Positions 11,990 to 25,544 of a stretch of DNA of 64,000 nt are shown here, piece after piece; the stretch's first letter is position 1; each line of letters opens with the position of its first letter. Under the pieces are notes generated by a model. The model saw only the letters and a program-made list of their open reading frames with translations. It was not told where the DNA came from and did not search any database. The stretch lies in contig JAIFAC010000195.1 of assembly GCA_026545765.1 (NCBI GenBank), positions 62,001 to 126,000 of the forward strand, in the 5' to 3' direction. The DNA is from Plantago major (taxonomy: Eukaryota > Streptophyta > Magnoliopsida > Lamiales > Plantaginaceae). The position numbers and the translations under genes are program-made.

Positions 11990-12832
11990 TGTTGTTACGG
12001 ACATGTGTCCAATCCGTTAAGGGCGCCAAAGAGCGTGTCCTAAAGCGCATCACGACTCAATTAGCCAATTCAGTACTGGTCCGACTTTACATGGTCCGGC
12101 CAAAGTGAATTAACCATTACGCTAAAGTCGCTATACCCTCACAGCTAGTCCGAGCTAGCTGGGAAAAGGACTTCTAATCCTGGCTACGTCAGTACAGGGA
12201 TGCCAAACGGACCGGACGAGAGAATCTCGGACGCCACCATCACATCAAGACCAAACGATAATGTAATCCATCGAGATACTTCCGTGAGACTCTCGCTCGC
12301 ATTCGTGAGTTACCCAAGGGCAGATCAACCAAGCAAACAAATATGTCCAAGGGACCAACACGGACCCAACAGGAGGAACAGTACTCAGGTAGGGGAAAGG
12401 TCCAAACTACCCTCCCAGGCCCATTGATTAGTATTGGATTACTGTTCACTAATGGGCCATGGGCCAAAGGTAGCATTGGTGTCCAAATCTGGAACGTACA
12501 CTTGGCATCATCTTGTGAGCCAACTCATAAGCATGTGATAACTATAAATATAGTACAAGGTCCATGACCTTAAGGTAAGCAATATCAAGGGAAGAATCCC
12601 CAAGTATTATCATAATCCCTCATAACTATTACATTGAGAGCTTCCAACTCTCTCTTGAGTAAAGTCTTCACCGGATTGACATAGTAATCCGTAACCCATT
12701 CTAACCCCCCGCTTAGTCCTTTCAGTACACATACTGATCGAACTACCTCGGACCTCAAGTTGGAGGCGGGTCATAGACTAGGTTATTTGTGATAGTTTAG
12801 TTAGTTAGTGTTGGAGGTTTTAGCCCTCAACA
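11990..12832 (+). repeat. 5' LTR of the Tat element
   Basis: 843 bp, starting TGTTGTTACGG and ending CCTCAACA. It matches the 3' LTR at 24705-25539 along its full length, with scattered substitutions and small indels (for example around 12258-12275), so the insertion is not brand new. Confidence 0.93.
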
Positions 12833-12835
12833 TTT

Positions 12836-12853
12836 TGGCGCCGTCTGTGGGAA
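12836..12853 (+). other. primer-binding site of the Tat element
   Basis: TGGCGCCGTCTGTGGGAA lies three bases after the 5' LTR. The first ten bases, TGGCGCCGTC, would pair with the 3' end of a tRNA such as tRNA-Asp. The exact primer is uncertain. Confidence 0.7.
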
Positions 12854-12890
12854 TCGAACCCACGAAGTTTTCGTGTTTAGAATCAAGTTG

Positions 12891-14500
12891 ATGGCAAGAA
12901 CAAGGCAAACAGCGCGGGCTGGAGCTGCAGGAGTAAGGACTCCACCACCGCGCCCACGAGAACGTCCGCCCACCCGGGGACGCAGAGTCATCAGAATCGA
13001 AGGAGATATCCAAGGGACGACGCCAGTCCTTCCTGACGAAGACGAAGCTTCACCGGATGAAGCTCAAGGCCCTGCAGCAGGCCAACAGTTCACTATGCCC
13101 GATGCTCGCACTTTCCGCACTAGTGATCTCGGACTAAGCGAGACGCAGTTCGATAGGTTGCTCACAATCATTCAAGGTTGCCTGGGGACTAACAATGCTC
13201 CTCCTCAACACGCCACTCCGCCAGTGGTCACTCCTCCTCAGGCAGAGCCTGCCTTATCAAGGAACAGGCAACGTCCGATCCAAGAGAGGTTGGGGAACCA
13301 GCCACCTCAAGAGGATTTGCGGAACCTTCTCGACCGGCGGGCGTCAGCCTCTCACGCTCGAGGCGAAGGAAGCCCAAACGGAGGAAGAGAGAATCAAGAA
13401 GGAGATAATAGACACCCGGGAGCTCCGCGACAAGCACCTCCTAGAAACAGAGATCAGGTGGCAGAAACTATTCCAGCGGTCCGGATGGAAGAACTCCCAT
13501 GATGTGGTCAGCATCCGAGGACCGGAGAAATCATGACTGCCGACGAAATCTATGCTCAACAGAAGGCCTTGGAGGCCCAGATTCTGAATCTCGGACGCCT
13601 GGTAAAAGACCATGAGCAGATAACCACTAGTGCACCAAATCCCTTATGTGATGAAATCATGAGAGAAAAGGAAAGGAACAGAAACTCGGATCAAACCATC
13701 CCGAGCTTGGAGTACTATTACGGATGTCTTGTCCCATGGACACCGACTGTGTAACAAAGAAGATGGATTCCAAGGGAATGAGCGACAATACAAAAGCTCT
13801 CACATTCTCATCTACTCTCTTCGGAACGAGAATGGATTGGTACACTGCTCTACCAAACAAGTCGATAAAGTCATATGCAGAGCTTTCTTCAAAGTTCTTG
13901 GCCCGATTTGGAAAAGCAAAGAGGAGAAAGCGAACCGTAGAGCACTTGGCAGAGGTTATACAGCGGGAGCAAGAGGATCTTAGGACCTTTTTAGATCGCT
14001 TTCACGCGGAAGTTCTCCGAGTTGAGCCGCATAAAGATATGAACGGGTCCACACCGCACGCTAATACTTTCAACTCAGAGCTCCGCAGAAAACTATCTAG
14101 TCAGGAGGTGAGGAGTGAGAAACATTTAGATGACATATGCGAAGAAGTAATGTACGGAGAAGAATATCGGAGGAATGTTCCAGTGAGGGCTAGTTCCAAG
14201 AAAGGGAAGGATCCGGTGAAGCAAGAGCAGCGCCAGGGGAAGTTCGACTCGAAGAAGGATCATAGGGACAGAGGCTTCCACACAGAGAGAGAAGTCCGCC
14301 GAGGAGATACGCGGATCACACCCGCCTCAACAGACCAAGATCCGACATCTTGGCAACTATCATCGAGAAAAAGCTGGACGTTCAATGGCCTAAGCCCTCT
14401 CACAACAACCGGAAGAATAGGGATGCAAAGGGGTATTGCAAATTCCACAAGTGTCGTGGTCACGAGACTGATGACTGTATCCAACTAAAAATGGAGGTTG
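12891..14500 (+). pseudogene. Tat gag polyprotein region
   Basis: The frame starts ATG at 12891 with a basic, proline-rich N-terminus and runs to a stop near 13502. Coding similarity continues in shifted frames. A retrotransposon gag domain (segment with DWYTALPNKSIKSYAEL, then FLARFGKAKRRKRT) lies at about 13780-14060. A zinc knuckle of the form C-x2-H-x4-H-x4-C lies at about 14435-14476. The product forms the virus-like particle and binds the element RNA. At least two frameshifts break it. Confidence 0.85.
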
Positions 14501-14899
14501 AACACTTGGTACGAGAAGGCAAGCTCAAGGAGCACATCTACACGGATGAACCCTCTAGGCACGATAGAGCGGAGCGAAGAAGGGAGGACAATGCTACAGA
14601 ATTACCTCCTCGTCCGCTATCTTTGCCACCTCCGCCAGCTCACCGTCCGCCACAAACGGATAGACATCCATATAGACACTGCGACGGTATGGATATGGAG
14701 AACCCTCCCTACAGCGGAGTAATCAACACCATTGCGGGCAGGCCATCAGGAGGTGACAGTAGGAACGCAAGAGAGCGGACAGCACAAACTCTTCGGAACA
14801 ACGATAGGGCGTACGCTGCTCCAGTGATTCAGGGTACCAATTCTATATTTTTCGATGATAGTGAGATTCCTCTTCCTACGGCAGGAGGAGAGGACATCT

Positions 14900-17800
14900 A
14901 TGATCCAGATGTTCCGCTAGTGGTTTCCTTGACTATCGCAACTTACCGAGTGAATAAGATTTTGTTAGACACCGGGAGCTCCTCGAATATCATTTCCAAA
15001 AGAACACTGGACCAGATGGCCCTAGGGAGAATCCAATATGAAAGGGTCCATACCTCTATATTGGGATTTGGAGGGGGAACAGTCAATTGGAAGTGTCATG
15101 TCATGTTTCGCTTGGTACTTTCCCGGAAAGGGTTACTCAATCGTCCGATTTGTAGTGGTGGATCGCACTTCGACTAACGCCATCTTTGGGCGCCGGCTTA
15201 ATCAATTCGAGCTATCCTCCACTCTCCATAACAGAATCGAAGTTCCCAACTCCTTTCGAGTCGGAGAAGAGGTTGGAAACATCCAAGCCCGGAATGTTAC
15301 ATAATGTCCACAAGAAGAGCGTCTACCACGCAATCGGGCGACCACCCCGACCCTCGGTCCATCAGCCGTTCTTCCAAATTAAGAAGGAGAACCCGCATAT
15401 CGGGGTGGGGAGCCAGAAGGAGAAGTTTCCTAGAACATTGTGAATCGAGCCTCACGAGACTCTCAAGGAAATTGAGATTGTCGCTGGAAACCCGGATAAG
15501 AAAACAAGAATTGGGACAGAGATGACTGCAGAGGTAGAAATGAAGCTCGTCGCTTGTCTCCGCGAAAACAACGATGTGTTTGCTTGGAGTATCGATGACT
15601 TGAAGGGGATTGACCCGAGGATCACTATTCACCGTCTGAACATGGATCCCTCGATCAAGTACACCCGACAGAAAAGAAAGGATTTCGGTCCGGTCAAGGA
15701 TGCCATCATATCCGCTGAAGTGGAGCGACTCAAAGTGGCACATCGAAGAAGTCCGTTATTCTGACTGGGTGTGCAACGTAGTCCTGGTAGAGAAGTCACC
15801 GGGCAAATGGCAGATGTGCAACGACTTCACTAGGTTGAACAAGTTCTGCCCAAAGGATCCGTACCCATTGCCGCGGATAGATCAGTTGGTTGACTCCACG
15901 TCCGGATGTGCATTGTTGAGTTTCATGGACGTATACCAAGGATTTTACCAAATCAGGATGGCCAAAGAAGACAGCATTCTCCGCTGCTGGGGGAGTATAT
16001 TGCTTCAAGGTAATGCCCTTCGGATTGAAAAATGCGGGAGCCACTTACCAACGCCTTGTGAATCAAATGTTCAAGGAAGAGATTGGGAAAACCATGGAAG
16101 TGTATGTAGACGACATGCTCGTCAAAAGCAAAACTGAAGAGCAGAATGTGCACCACTTGAACAAGTGCTTCACTATCCTTAGGAAGTACGGAATGAAATT
16201 GAATCCCGAGAAATGTACGTTCGGAGTAAAAGGAGGGAAGTTCCTCGGGTACATGGTTACCAAGAAAGGGATCAGCGCGAACCCAGAGAAGATTAAGGCA
16301 ATCCTAGATCTGCCGCAACCAAAAACCCTCAATGAGGTACAACAACTCATAGGACGTCTGATGTCCTTAAGTCGTTTCATTTCACGATCGGCGAAGAAAA
16401 ATCTCCCGTTCTTCAAAATCCTCCGGAAAGGAGAGGGCTTTGAGTGGACTGCGGAATGTGCTGAGGCTTTCGAGAAATTGAAAACCTACCTCCATTCCCC
16501 TCCACTGCTCTCCAAACCCGTCGAAGGAGAACCACTCTACCTCTACCTAGCTATCACGGAAGAGGCAATGAGTTCCGTATTAGTACGGATTCAGGCCAAT
16601 GATCACCTCCCAATCTACTATCTTAGCAAAGCCCTTGCTGGGGCGGAGATAAGATACGTGAAGATTGAGAAACTTGCGTATGCCTTGGTTTATACCGCAA
16701 GATGGTTAAAACCATACTTCAAGTCTCAGAAAGTTGTGATATCGATCATGCACCTTTGAAAAGGTCCCGAAAGCCCACCACCGACGACTCTCTAAGTGGG
16801 CGATCGAGCTGAGTGAATACGACATTTGCTATCAGGCTCCGTCAGCCAAGAAAGCTCAAGTCCTCGCCGATTTCCTGGCAGAATATCCTGAGGCGGAATC
16901 AGAGAAGGGTTTTGACATACAGGCATTCGAATGTTTACTCACCAAGCAGGTTGGCCGGAAGCCAGTCCCGCCGCAGTTCAACCCAACAGATCTCGAAGAC
17001 GCTCAGTTTATCAATCGATCTCTACTTGCATCTCATGAAGAAACTCGAGTCAACCAGATGTTTCTTCTTGACGGTATGGCAAGCGAGTACGCGCCTAACG
17101 ACTCCGGACCCAGAAGAAGGGAAACCGAAGTACAGAGGTGGAAACCTCGGGAGCCAACAGAAGATCTCCAAGCCGAAAAGCATCCTTCTAATACCTGGAT
17201 ATTGGAAGTGGACGGTTCCTCCACTGGAAGAGTCGGAGGGATTGAATCTTCTTTAAGAGCCCTGACGACGCGGAACTTGACTACGCGATATCCCTAGAGT
17301 TCAAAGTTACAAACAATGAGGCTGAATATGAAGCATTGATAGTCGATCATGACCGCAAAGTCCCTGCAAGTTCGGAAGCTCAAAGCTTTCACGGATTCTC
17401 AGCCCGTGGAAGCTCAATTTTCGGGAACTTTTGCCACAAAAGGTCCTTCGATGATCAACTATCTCGAGCTACTCAAACAGGAAGCCAAGCACTTTGAGGA
17501 ATTCACCCTAGAAAAGTTTGACAGAGCTTGGAATGAAAGAGCGGATGCCCTGGCAAAATACGCGTCCGCAACGGCAGCTTTGGATACAAGGAGAGTGATT
17601 TTACTCACTGTTACTGACTCATCCGTCATGAGTCTCAATTCCGCCATCATGGTAATCGACACGCGAAATCGATGACCGACATCCGAATTATCTCAAGGAC
17701 GGATCTCTTCCAGCTGATCCGAAGGAATCAAGGAGCATCCAAAGGTAGAGCAAATGATACTTTATACCGGGGAAGATTTGTACAAGAGATAATTTGGAAC

Positions 17801-18860
17801 CCATTTGCGTGCTTGAGCCCGCAAGAATCAAAGATCGTTTCTAGAGGAGATACACAATGAGTCATGGAAGTCATTCCGGAAGGACTTCGCCGTAAAATCA
17901 TACGACAAGGCTATTATCGCCTAGTATTAATAAGGATTCCGCCGACCACGCCGAAGTGCCTTCGATCGCCAAGATTATGCGTAATATTCCACATCGTCTG
18001 GACACATCCTATGATTCCGTTAATCATAGCGTGTCCATTCACCAATGGGCATCGACATAATCGGACTGTTTTAGAGGCACCCAACAGCGGAGGTTCCTAA
18101 TTGTGGCTGTTGAATACTTCACCAAATGGGTAGAAGCCGAGGCTATTGCAACCATTACAGAGAGTCGAGTGCAGACCTTTATCTGGAAGAATATCATCTG
18201 TCGCTTTGGCTTGCAGATTCTCGCTCGACAATGGTGCCAGCTCGTGACATAGCTCAAAGAATGGTCAAGCCCTTCAAAATCGAGCAACGTTTAAAACTGT
18301 TGGATACCCGCAAACTAATAGACAGGCTGAGTCCACAAACAAAACAATAGTCAAGATCCTCGACAAGCGGTTAAGAACTTCGCAAGAAAGTCGGGCGACC
18401 GAAGGCGTATATGGGCGCACCGCACCATCGCACGGATCATGCCAAAGAAACTCCATTCTCCTTGGTATATGGTTCAGAGGCAGTCATACCATCCGAGATT
18501 TTCGTTGAGACTTTGAGGATCCAAGAGTTCGAAGGCAATGCAAACCGAGAAGCTCGGATATTCGACCTGGACATGCTCGAACAAAAAAGTTCTGAAGCAC
18601 TGGCGAATATCCATAGGTATCGTGCACTCGCTGTCAACCTACAACAGAACGCTCGAGTGGCTAACTTGCAAGTTGGGGACCCGGTGCCGACGATGACATT
18701 TTGAACAATATTGGAAAACTCAACCCAAGTGGGAAGGACCCTACAAGATTGTCGGGGCAAGAGTGAATAGGAGTTATGAATTAGAAGATGAGAACGGACA
18801 TCCCCTCAAGCGCCCGTGGAATGCTAGAAACCTTCGTAGTTCTATGCATAGAGATAATCG
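14900..18860 (+). pseudogene. Tat pol region: protease, RT, two RNase H domains, integrase
   Basis: Domains in order are: aspartic protease with LLDTGSSSN near 14965; reverse transcriptase with KWQMCNDFTRLNKFCPKD near 15810, MPFGLKNAGATYQRL near 16013 and the catalytic YVDDMLVKS near 16105; a first RNase H around 16440-16740; a second, archaeal-type RNase H with WILEVDGSS near 17200 and NNEAEYEAL near 17310; and integrase sequence with YFTKWVEAEAIATIT near 18115 and a C-terminal part at 18411-18700. Each domain is recognisable, but the reading frame changes many times (for example near 15760, 15975, 16760 and 17250). No intact polyprotein can be made. Confidence 0.88.
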
Positions 18861-18869
18861 TATGGATCT

Positions 18870-20640
18870 CCATCATGTCGATTGATCATCTCGCCAACTA
18901 CTTGTTACATGGAACTCCGCCGCCTGCTTTTTGGTCCTTTTTGTCATTGGCCATAAAGCCCGCAAGTTGTAATTGAATTTCCGGCAAATCAATACAACCT
19001 CTATCTTTCGATTTGTGATTTTTCGATTTATGCATCTGAGATTTGACGTTCGTTTAATGACAACAAAACATCTCTGAAGATACGTCATCTCCCAGCAAAG
19101 ATCGTTCCCCTAACGGAAAAAGCTTCTTCCATGTCAAGCGGCAAGTCTGATTTCCGCGGAGGCTAGGAGCTCGATCTACCTGCACACATGAAAGCGGTTA
19201 AACGTGGTGGAATCCCTCACGATACCACAAAAACGTGGCAATGCAAATCCTGGTCCGGGAAAACAAAGTGCGACAGAAGAGATTTCACCTTTTTAGAGAA
19301 TCAAACTCTCTTGAAATTTGGAAACCATTTCCAACATAAGAGAGATTTGAAGCACTAAAGCAGGGTTGGAAGAAAGCAGAGGCGATGGACAGATATACAT
19401 TTAAACCGAGACAACTGAGATCTCTGCCCAACCGTCTTTAATGGCCCCAACTCTCTTGAAACTAGGAATCCTTTGCCAATTCAAGAGAGATTTGAACCAC
19501 TAAAGTAGGATGAGAAGAAATTAAGAGACATCCGGCTTTGATGATTTAAAGCCATGACACCAAAGACAGAAAGAGAAGAATTTGGGATCTGTTTACATGG
19601 TTTAGGCACTGGGATCGTGTCTTTTTATAGAACACTCCAACCAATCAACGTCCGCCAAGCAAACAGATTGACGTCAGCAATGGGCTTAGGCCACCCGTTC
19701 GAGTTGAACATGTTGGGGTCAATTGGTTTATCCAATCAACCCTAAACAAGCCCATTAACCATGTCCGAGTTTGTTGGTCATCTTACAAAGATATGTGCAT
19801 CAATATAATCCGATGAAGTCTGCACAAGAAAAAGATGGCGATCTCACCCAGGGAAAAATGGTTCGAATTTTATAGACAAAATTATCCGAACATTTACATA
19901 ACAGAGGCACAATATGAAAAGGTCTAAGGATAAGTACATGCATCCACGGGGCATACCCCGCCTTGTTCCTTCACGAGACTCCGAAAGTTGAGCCTTGGAA
20001 CTCCGAGCCACCACCTCGGCCCTGACGAGCTTGCTGCTGCATACGGATCCTCCTACGGATCAGCTGCAGCCATTCTCCCTCTCTTCCTCGCTCGCCTCCT
20101 AGCTATTCCTGACATAAAGGTGGATCGCCTTCAAAATCAAGGATGATCGGGTCATCCATGTCCCTGCATCGGTAAATCGGTGGATGCATGTGCCCACAAG
20201 CACAATTTACCCAGTGCTGATATTCCTCGTCATCAAATTCCGACATCCTGGAGAACTCCGGCTTTTATGGAAGGCTGGAATCAATAAAACAAAACACAAA
20301 GCGAAGAAGGGTACAGTAGTGAAAAAGGGAAAAATTACCACACCCTTATTTATAGTTGCAACGGGTCCTCAAGATCTCGCCACTTGTCAATAATCCGACG
20401 ACGGGGGAGATGAAAAGACGTAGTCATAATGGCTATTTCACTGTTTCACCTTCCTCCTTCTAGAAGAATTACACATCCCAAGGGGCGAACAGTCCGAGTA
20501 TCGGAAAGATGATGCTCTGATTTCTACATCAAATGCCATCTACAGCGGTCCGTGCTCTTAAGGGATGGGTAATTTATAATAACTCCGCATATGAACAACA
20601 TATAAAAAGGAACGAAGAAGAGATCAAGTAATAGTTCGAA
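18870..20640. other. Tat non-coding spacer after pol
   Basis: No coding region is supported. The stretch includes two diverged copies of a roughly 75-base unit at about 19302-19375 and 19448-19520, sharing AACTCTCTTGAAA and AGAGAGATTTGAA. Repeats in this position are usual in Tat elements. Confidence 0.6.
19302..19520 (+). repeat. diverged tandem repeat inside the Tat element
   Basis: Two copies of a unit of about 75 bases are separated by some 70 bases (19302-19375 and 19448-19520). Both read AACTCTCTTGAAA, then AGAGAGATTTGAA, then CACTAAAG. Confidence 0.7.
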
Positions 20641-20926
20641 AGCATAGGAGGTTCAACTCCTCGGATTAAATACGAAACATTGCAATAGTATGTAATGACA
20701 TTCCGAGTTATCAAAAGTTGCAAATCCAACAGAAAGATTCAGCAAACACAGAATTTCAATGGGGCATACCCCGGACTTCTCACTAAGGCCCAAATTTGGT
20801 TTCGACCACCACCAAATTTGGGCGGATCGAGGGGCGGTTGAGGTGGTTTGCAAAGAAGGATTCAACAATATTGAACAAGTTGAAATCATGGAAGGCCAAC
20901 GACCCAAGGCGTAGAGAACCACTTCT

Positions 20927-23197
20927 TCAAAAGCTTGCTATTGTCGAAAGGTACAAAGCACACCTTCGGAGAGCATCAGGACCCATCTCGGAGGAAGGGC
21001 CCGCTTTCGATCTCGATTCACCTTCCTTAGTGACGAAGTTCGCAAACTCACACGTACAACTGCTCATCCGAGACATCGCCGATGTGGACTTCCACACCAT
21101 TAGCATCCGCAGGCGGATTAACCTTCCGCCTTCCAGCTTAAAGTCCGTGGAAGTAGTCCTCGATCGCAGCTGTCGATAGCGACACAAACCCATCCAAAGT
21201 GAGGCATCGAATTTGTCCGCCATCAAGAACTTCAAGGAGTCGGACTCATGAAGTCACGACCACCAAGACGGGCATATTGAGGCCATCGAGCGTAAAATCC
21301 TTGAATCCAGAAAGGCCTTCATCGACTTGTCAACAAAGTTCTCCTGCCAGTCGAGGTCCGCCTTAATCTCTTCCCAGCTAGTCTTCAGCTTATGGAACTT
21401 CACTTCGTGCTCTTTCAGCCGCATCTCCAACTACTTCACCTTCTCCGCCTCATCCGCGGAAGTGGCCACAGCCTTGTGGAGGTCCTCCTCAATGGTAGCG
21501 CTCAATGCCTTCCATCAGATGGTTCTCGATTTACAAATGAGCCGCAAGAAGTCCGAAGAATATAAGTTGCACTTCGCCATATTAAGAACAAGCCAAGAAG
21601 AGCATCGAAGATTACTTACCCCGGTATAGCCCATCCAGCCCTCCGACCGCCAACCGTGGAGTCCGCAAGCCTGCATCTTTGTCAAGAGCAACTTGGTCAA
21701 CAGGAAGGACAATGGACAATTGTCGCCTTTGCGCAGGAGGAGCCTCAAGTCGCCTCCTCTTGCATCCCGAGGTAATGGCATCCCGCATCAACACCTCCTG
21801 TGGTGCAGCAGCAATGAAGCTCGACTTCAAGCTGGTGCCCGAGTGACGGGTTTTGCCTTCGGCACCGCTTAAGGCCCGAGAATCCTTCCGCCTTGTTCCG
21901 CTTTCTTCCTCCGCAACAAAATCGGCATTCTTCGAATCGATATGGGAAGACCCGGAAGTGTTGATGATTTTGGTCCTCCGACCAAAGCACCTCCGTGGCT
22001 TGCCGCCTTCTCGCAACTTTTTCTTTTCAAGGAGTGTCGACATGATGTAGTCGAACCAATGAGTGCACAAGAAACCAAGGCGTTAGATACGTATGGGTTA
22101 AAGAAGAATTATCGTAATCATGGAAATACGAATCAAAATAGAGTATATCAAGAAGAAAGAACGCCAAGTTTCAAGTCAACGAATCCTTACTAAAGTCCGC
22201 CTTCCTCCTACATCCATCGCGTTAGTCCGCATGTAGGGAAGTGGTCGATGATTAATCCGTGAAACGGATAAGTAGGTGGGTCATGCTTTTGTGGATTGCC
22301 GCCACCCACGGAGCCACGCTTCTAAGGGGCGCCAACCGGATGCTCTCCTTAGGAATTTTGTCAAGGCCCCATCGTTTCGCCTCTCGACTCCCTGTGTTTA
22401 AGAGCCATCCGTACAAAAATGAACTTATCCCAACACTTCGATCCCAGCGACGAAATGGAGTCAGCAATGAAGTTATAGGGTTTCCTATTCATAAAGGTAT
22501 AAAAGAGGGGATTCCCCGGACTGATCGAAACGTGAAAGAGCTGCCTGAAGTTCCCAAAATTTACGGGCTGCCCTTTCTTCTTGCAAAAAACGACGAAACA
22601 AATAAGATTACCCAAGGACTTCGGGATAACCTGACTCGGACCGATCCCAATGTGATTCAGAATGTGCTTCAACTCCGTTGCAATAGGGACCTTCCACCCA
22701 CAAGCAAAAGCTACCTCGTGCACACACATATACCCAGCGGGCAGGTTGTAAAAGGTGTGTCCGGGCTCGGGAACCATGATTTCTACGGAGTCAGGGATCT
22801 CCCACTTTCGCCTCCACTCGGGGATGTCCTCCGCCCTAACCCTTGATGGACACGTAGGAAGAAGTCCGTCCGTGTTTAGTTCTCCAAATTCGTCCGCTAT
22901 TGTAACAGCGGACGCAGGACGGGGGAACTTGATTCGGGCAGCTTTCGCACCACGACCTTCAATTAATGGAAGACTGGACTGAACGGACACAGCAGGGTGT
23001 AGTGCAATCCGCCGATCGGAGCGTCTAGGGGGACGAGTGACAGGAGATCCTTCTCCTTCTTCCCCCTCGTCCTCATCTTCCTCTTCATCACCATCTTCTT
23101 CCTCCTCGACGACACCTTCGGGTCTCCCGGATGTGCTTGGGTTGGACGGACCGCTTCGCCATACAACACGGTCCTCCACCCCGCCACCTCCCGACAT
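20927..23197 (-). pseudogene. antisense extra ORF of the Tat element (plant gypsy-type putative transposase family)
   Basis: On the minus strand an ATG at 23195-23197 opens a frame with an acidic run (EEEEDGDEEEDEDEGEE). A conserved-looking block follows, with WRRKWEIPDSVEIMVP, GYMCVHEVAFACGWKVP and NHIGIGPSQVIPKSL, ending near 22361. Coding-like sequence continues downstream in other frames, with basic and coiled-coil-like segments at 21612-22070 and 20927-21235. This matches the known class of antisense ORFs between pol and the 3' LTR of Tat elements, which resemble Pfam Transposase_28 (PF04195). The function is unknown and this copy is broken by frameshifts. Confidence 0.75.
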
Positions 23198-23289
23198 TGT
23201 CGCCTTCCCGCCCAAGACGCAGCTCGCCGGATCCCCGAATGTCCCAATGCCACCTATAGTCCGAGATCGACTAACGACCTAGTCCTAGC

Positions 23290-24690
23290 AAGGTCACCCG
23301 TCCATCAAACGCCGCTTTGCGCTCGTCAAGCATCAACTCCGTGTCCAAAGATCGTAATCTCGACGCACCCAAGCTCCACAACTAGAAAATCTCTCACGGA
23401 CAAGGTCAGATCCACGGACCCGGTCCCTAAATCTATCAAGGCCATATAACCCGGGCCTCAGGTCGTTCTCGACTATCGCTCCTGACATCCTAGGCGTATG
23501 AAACAAGTCAGAAATGATGGTGTTGATTGTCCGAGAGTTCGTTTAGGTAATTTCTTAAGTCAAAGAAAGCCTACGGATTTCTACTTAACGCGCCGTTAGC
23601 ACTATCATCTACCTTACCCAGCAAGCTGGGCGGGGCAAATTTACGGAAGACTGTGTGCCAATTGGCACCAACACATTACCAAATAAGCATGCATAATCAA
23701 ATTTTGGTTACAGTGGGCATACACACGAGATGCATCGACAAGATACTGGCAATAAATTGGCATGCAACAGTACAGAGGAGAAATTGTTTCAACTAAGAAC
23801 GTTGCTAAAGCCTATCACACGCAACATCGGCAAAAACAGACTCGACAATTTCATCTCCGAGCAGGGCAAAAACATATGAGCACGAAGCATATCATGAAAA
23901 GGAGACAACTTAGCAAAAGTGAAGATGTACTTACTTGATAAAGTTGATTTGATAAGTTCAAACGGACGACTAAGCCGTGCTGCTTCTCCGAGGGTACGGA
24001 TTTAAAGAAGAAACTTTCAAATTTTGCGAGTCTTGCTTGCTCGGATGTGTCTTCAAATGCTCGGATTGCTTTGCGATTGCTCTGAATTTCGAGATTGCTA
24101 AAAGTGTGAAAGTGATCGATAATGACTATTTATAAGGGCAATTTGGGAAATCAAAGAGTCACATCGCTGATTTGAATCACCGCTGATCCTCCAATCCAAG
24201 GTTGTCGCGTCATGAAAGTGGATGGTCACAAGACGTCGCATTTAATGCTCGACAGACGTGTCACATCAATCGGCTTGAACCCCAATCACCGATGTCGCCC
24301 CGATCCGACGGCCACGCCCTTTACTCGACCTTTCTGCCGAACGAACAACCTATTGGGCCTCTTGGGCTTACGGATCAGCGACCCGGGAGGACCAATTCAA
24401 CAATCGGTCTAACGGATAGCTTCAGAGGATTCACGCCGATCCTAACTGCATCGGATCTATATATCTCGGATACAAATACCTTTTCCATCTATAGTCCGAG
24501 CGTTTATATAACTCGGACTGTAGAAGGAAAAGGGGGGGGGGGGAGAGATATATCGAATTCCTAAGAACACGGATGACGGATCTCAACAAAAAGGATTTTT
24601 TTCCTTTTTTCAGTTAACGATTCGGACACGCTCCACAACACACTTGTTCTTTTCATAGTTACCAACCATCTTCTACTAAGATACTTGGAA
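23290..24690. other. Tat region upstream of the 3' LTR
   Basis: No coding region is supported. It would hold the promoter of the antisense ORF. A run of 12 G lies at 24532-24543, and a purine-rich stretch ending AGGGGGACATA (about 24694-24704) serves as the polypurine tract just before the 3' LTR. Confidence 0.55.
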
Positions 24691-24704
24691 ACTAGGGGGA
24701 CATA

Positions 24705-25539
24705 TGTTGTTACGGACATGTGTCCAATCCGTTAAGGGCCCCATAGAGCGTGTCCTAAAGCGCATCACGGCTCAATTAGCCAATTCAGTACTAGTCCGAC
24801 TTTACATGCTCCCGCCAAAGTGAATCAACCAGTACGCTAAAGTCGCTATACCCTCACAGCTAGTCCGAGCTAGCTGGGAAAAAGGACTTCTAATCCTGGC
24901 TATGTCAGTACAGGGATGCCAAACGGACCGGACGAGAGAATCTCGGACGCCACCATCACATCAAGACCAAACGTATAACAGAACTACTGAGATACTTCCG
25001 TGAGACTCTTGGCTCGGACATCCAGAGTTACCCAAGGCGATCAACCAAGCAAACAGATTCGTCAAGGGACCAACACGACCCAACAAAGCGGAACAAGACT
25101 GTAGGGAAAGGTCCAAACTACCCTCCTGTGCCCATTGATTAGTATCGATTATCGTTTCACTAATGGGCCACGGGCCAAAGGTAGCATTGAGTCCAAATCG
25201 AACGACACTGCATCATCTTGTGAGCCAACTCATAAGCATGTGATAACTATAAATATAGTACAAGGTCCATGACCTTAAGGTAAGCAATATCAAGGGAAGA
25301 ATCCCCAAGTATTATCATAATCCCTCATAACTATTACATTGAGAGCTTCCAACTCTCTCGAGTAAAGTCTCACCGGATCGACATAGCAATCCGTAACCCA
25401 TTCTAACACCCCTTCGCTTAGTCCTTTCTGTACACATACTTGGATCAAGACTACCTCGGACCTCAAGTTGGAGGCGGGTCATAGACTATGTTATTTGTGA
25501 TAGTTTAGTAGTTAGTGTTGGAGGTTTTAGCCCTCAACA
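24705..25539 (+). repeat. 3' LTR of the Tat element
   Basis: 835 bp, with the same ends as the 5' LTR. It is preceded by a polypurine tract and followed by the CTAAG duplication at 25540-25544. Confidence 0.93.
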
Positions 25540-25544
25540 CTAAG

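Larger units (their letters stand above)
11990..25539 (+). mobile_element. Ty3/gypsy LTR retrotransposon, Tat lineage (13.55 kb)
   Basis: Paired LTRs (11990-12832 and 24705-25539) begin TGTTGTTACGG, end CCTCAACA and are bounded by a perfect 5-bp duplication, CTAAG. The internal order is primer-binding site, gag, protease, reverse transcriptase, RNase H, a second archaeal-type RNase H and integrase, followed by about 5.8 kb of extra sequence with an antisense ORF. The second RNase H and the antisense ORF point to the Tat lineage. Frameshifts and stops occur throughout, so it is not autonomous now. It lies inside the transposase gene of the surrounding hAT element. Confidence 0.93.
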
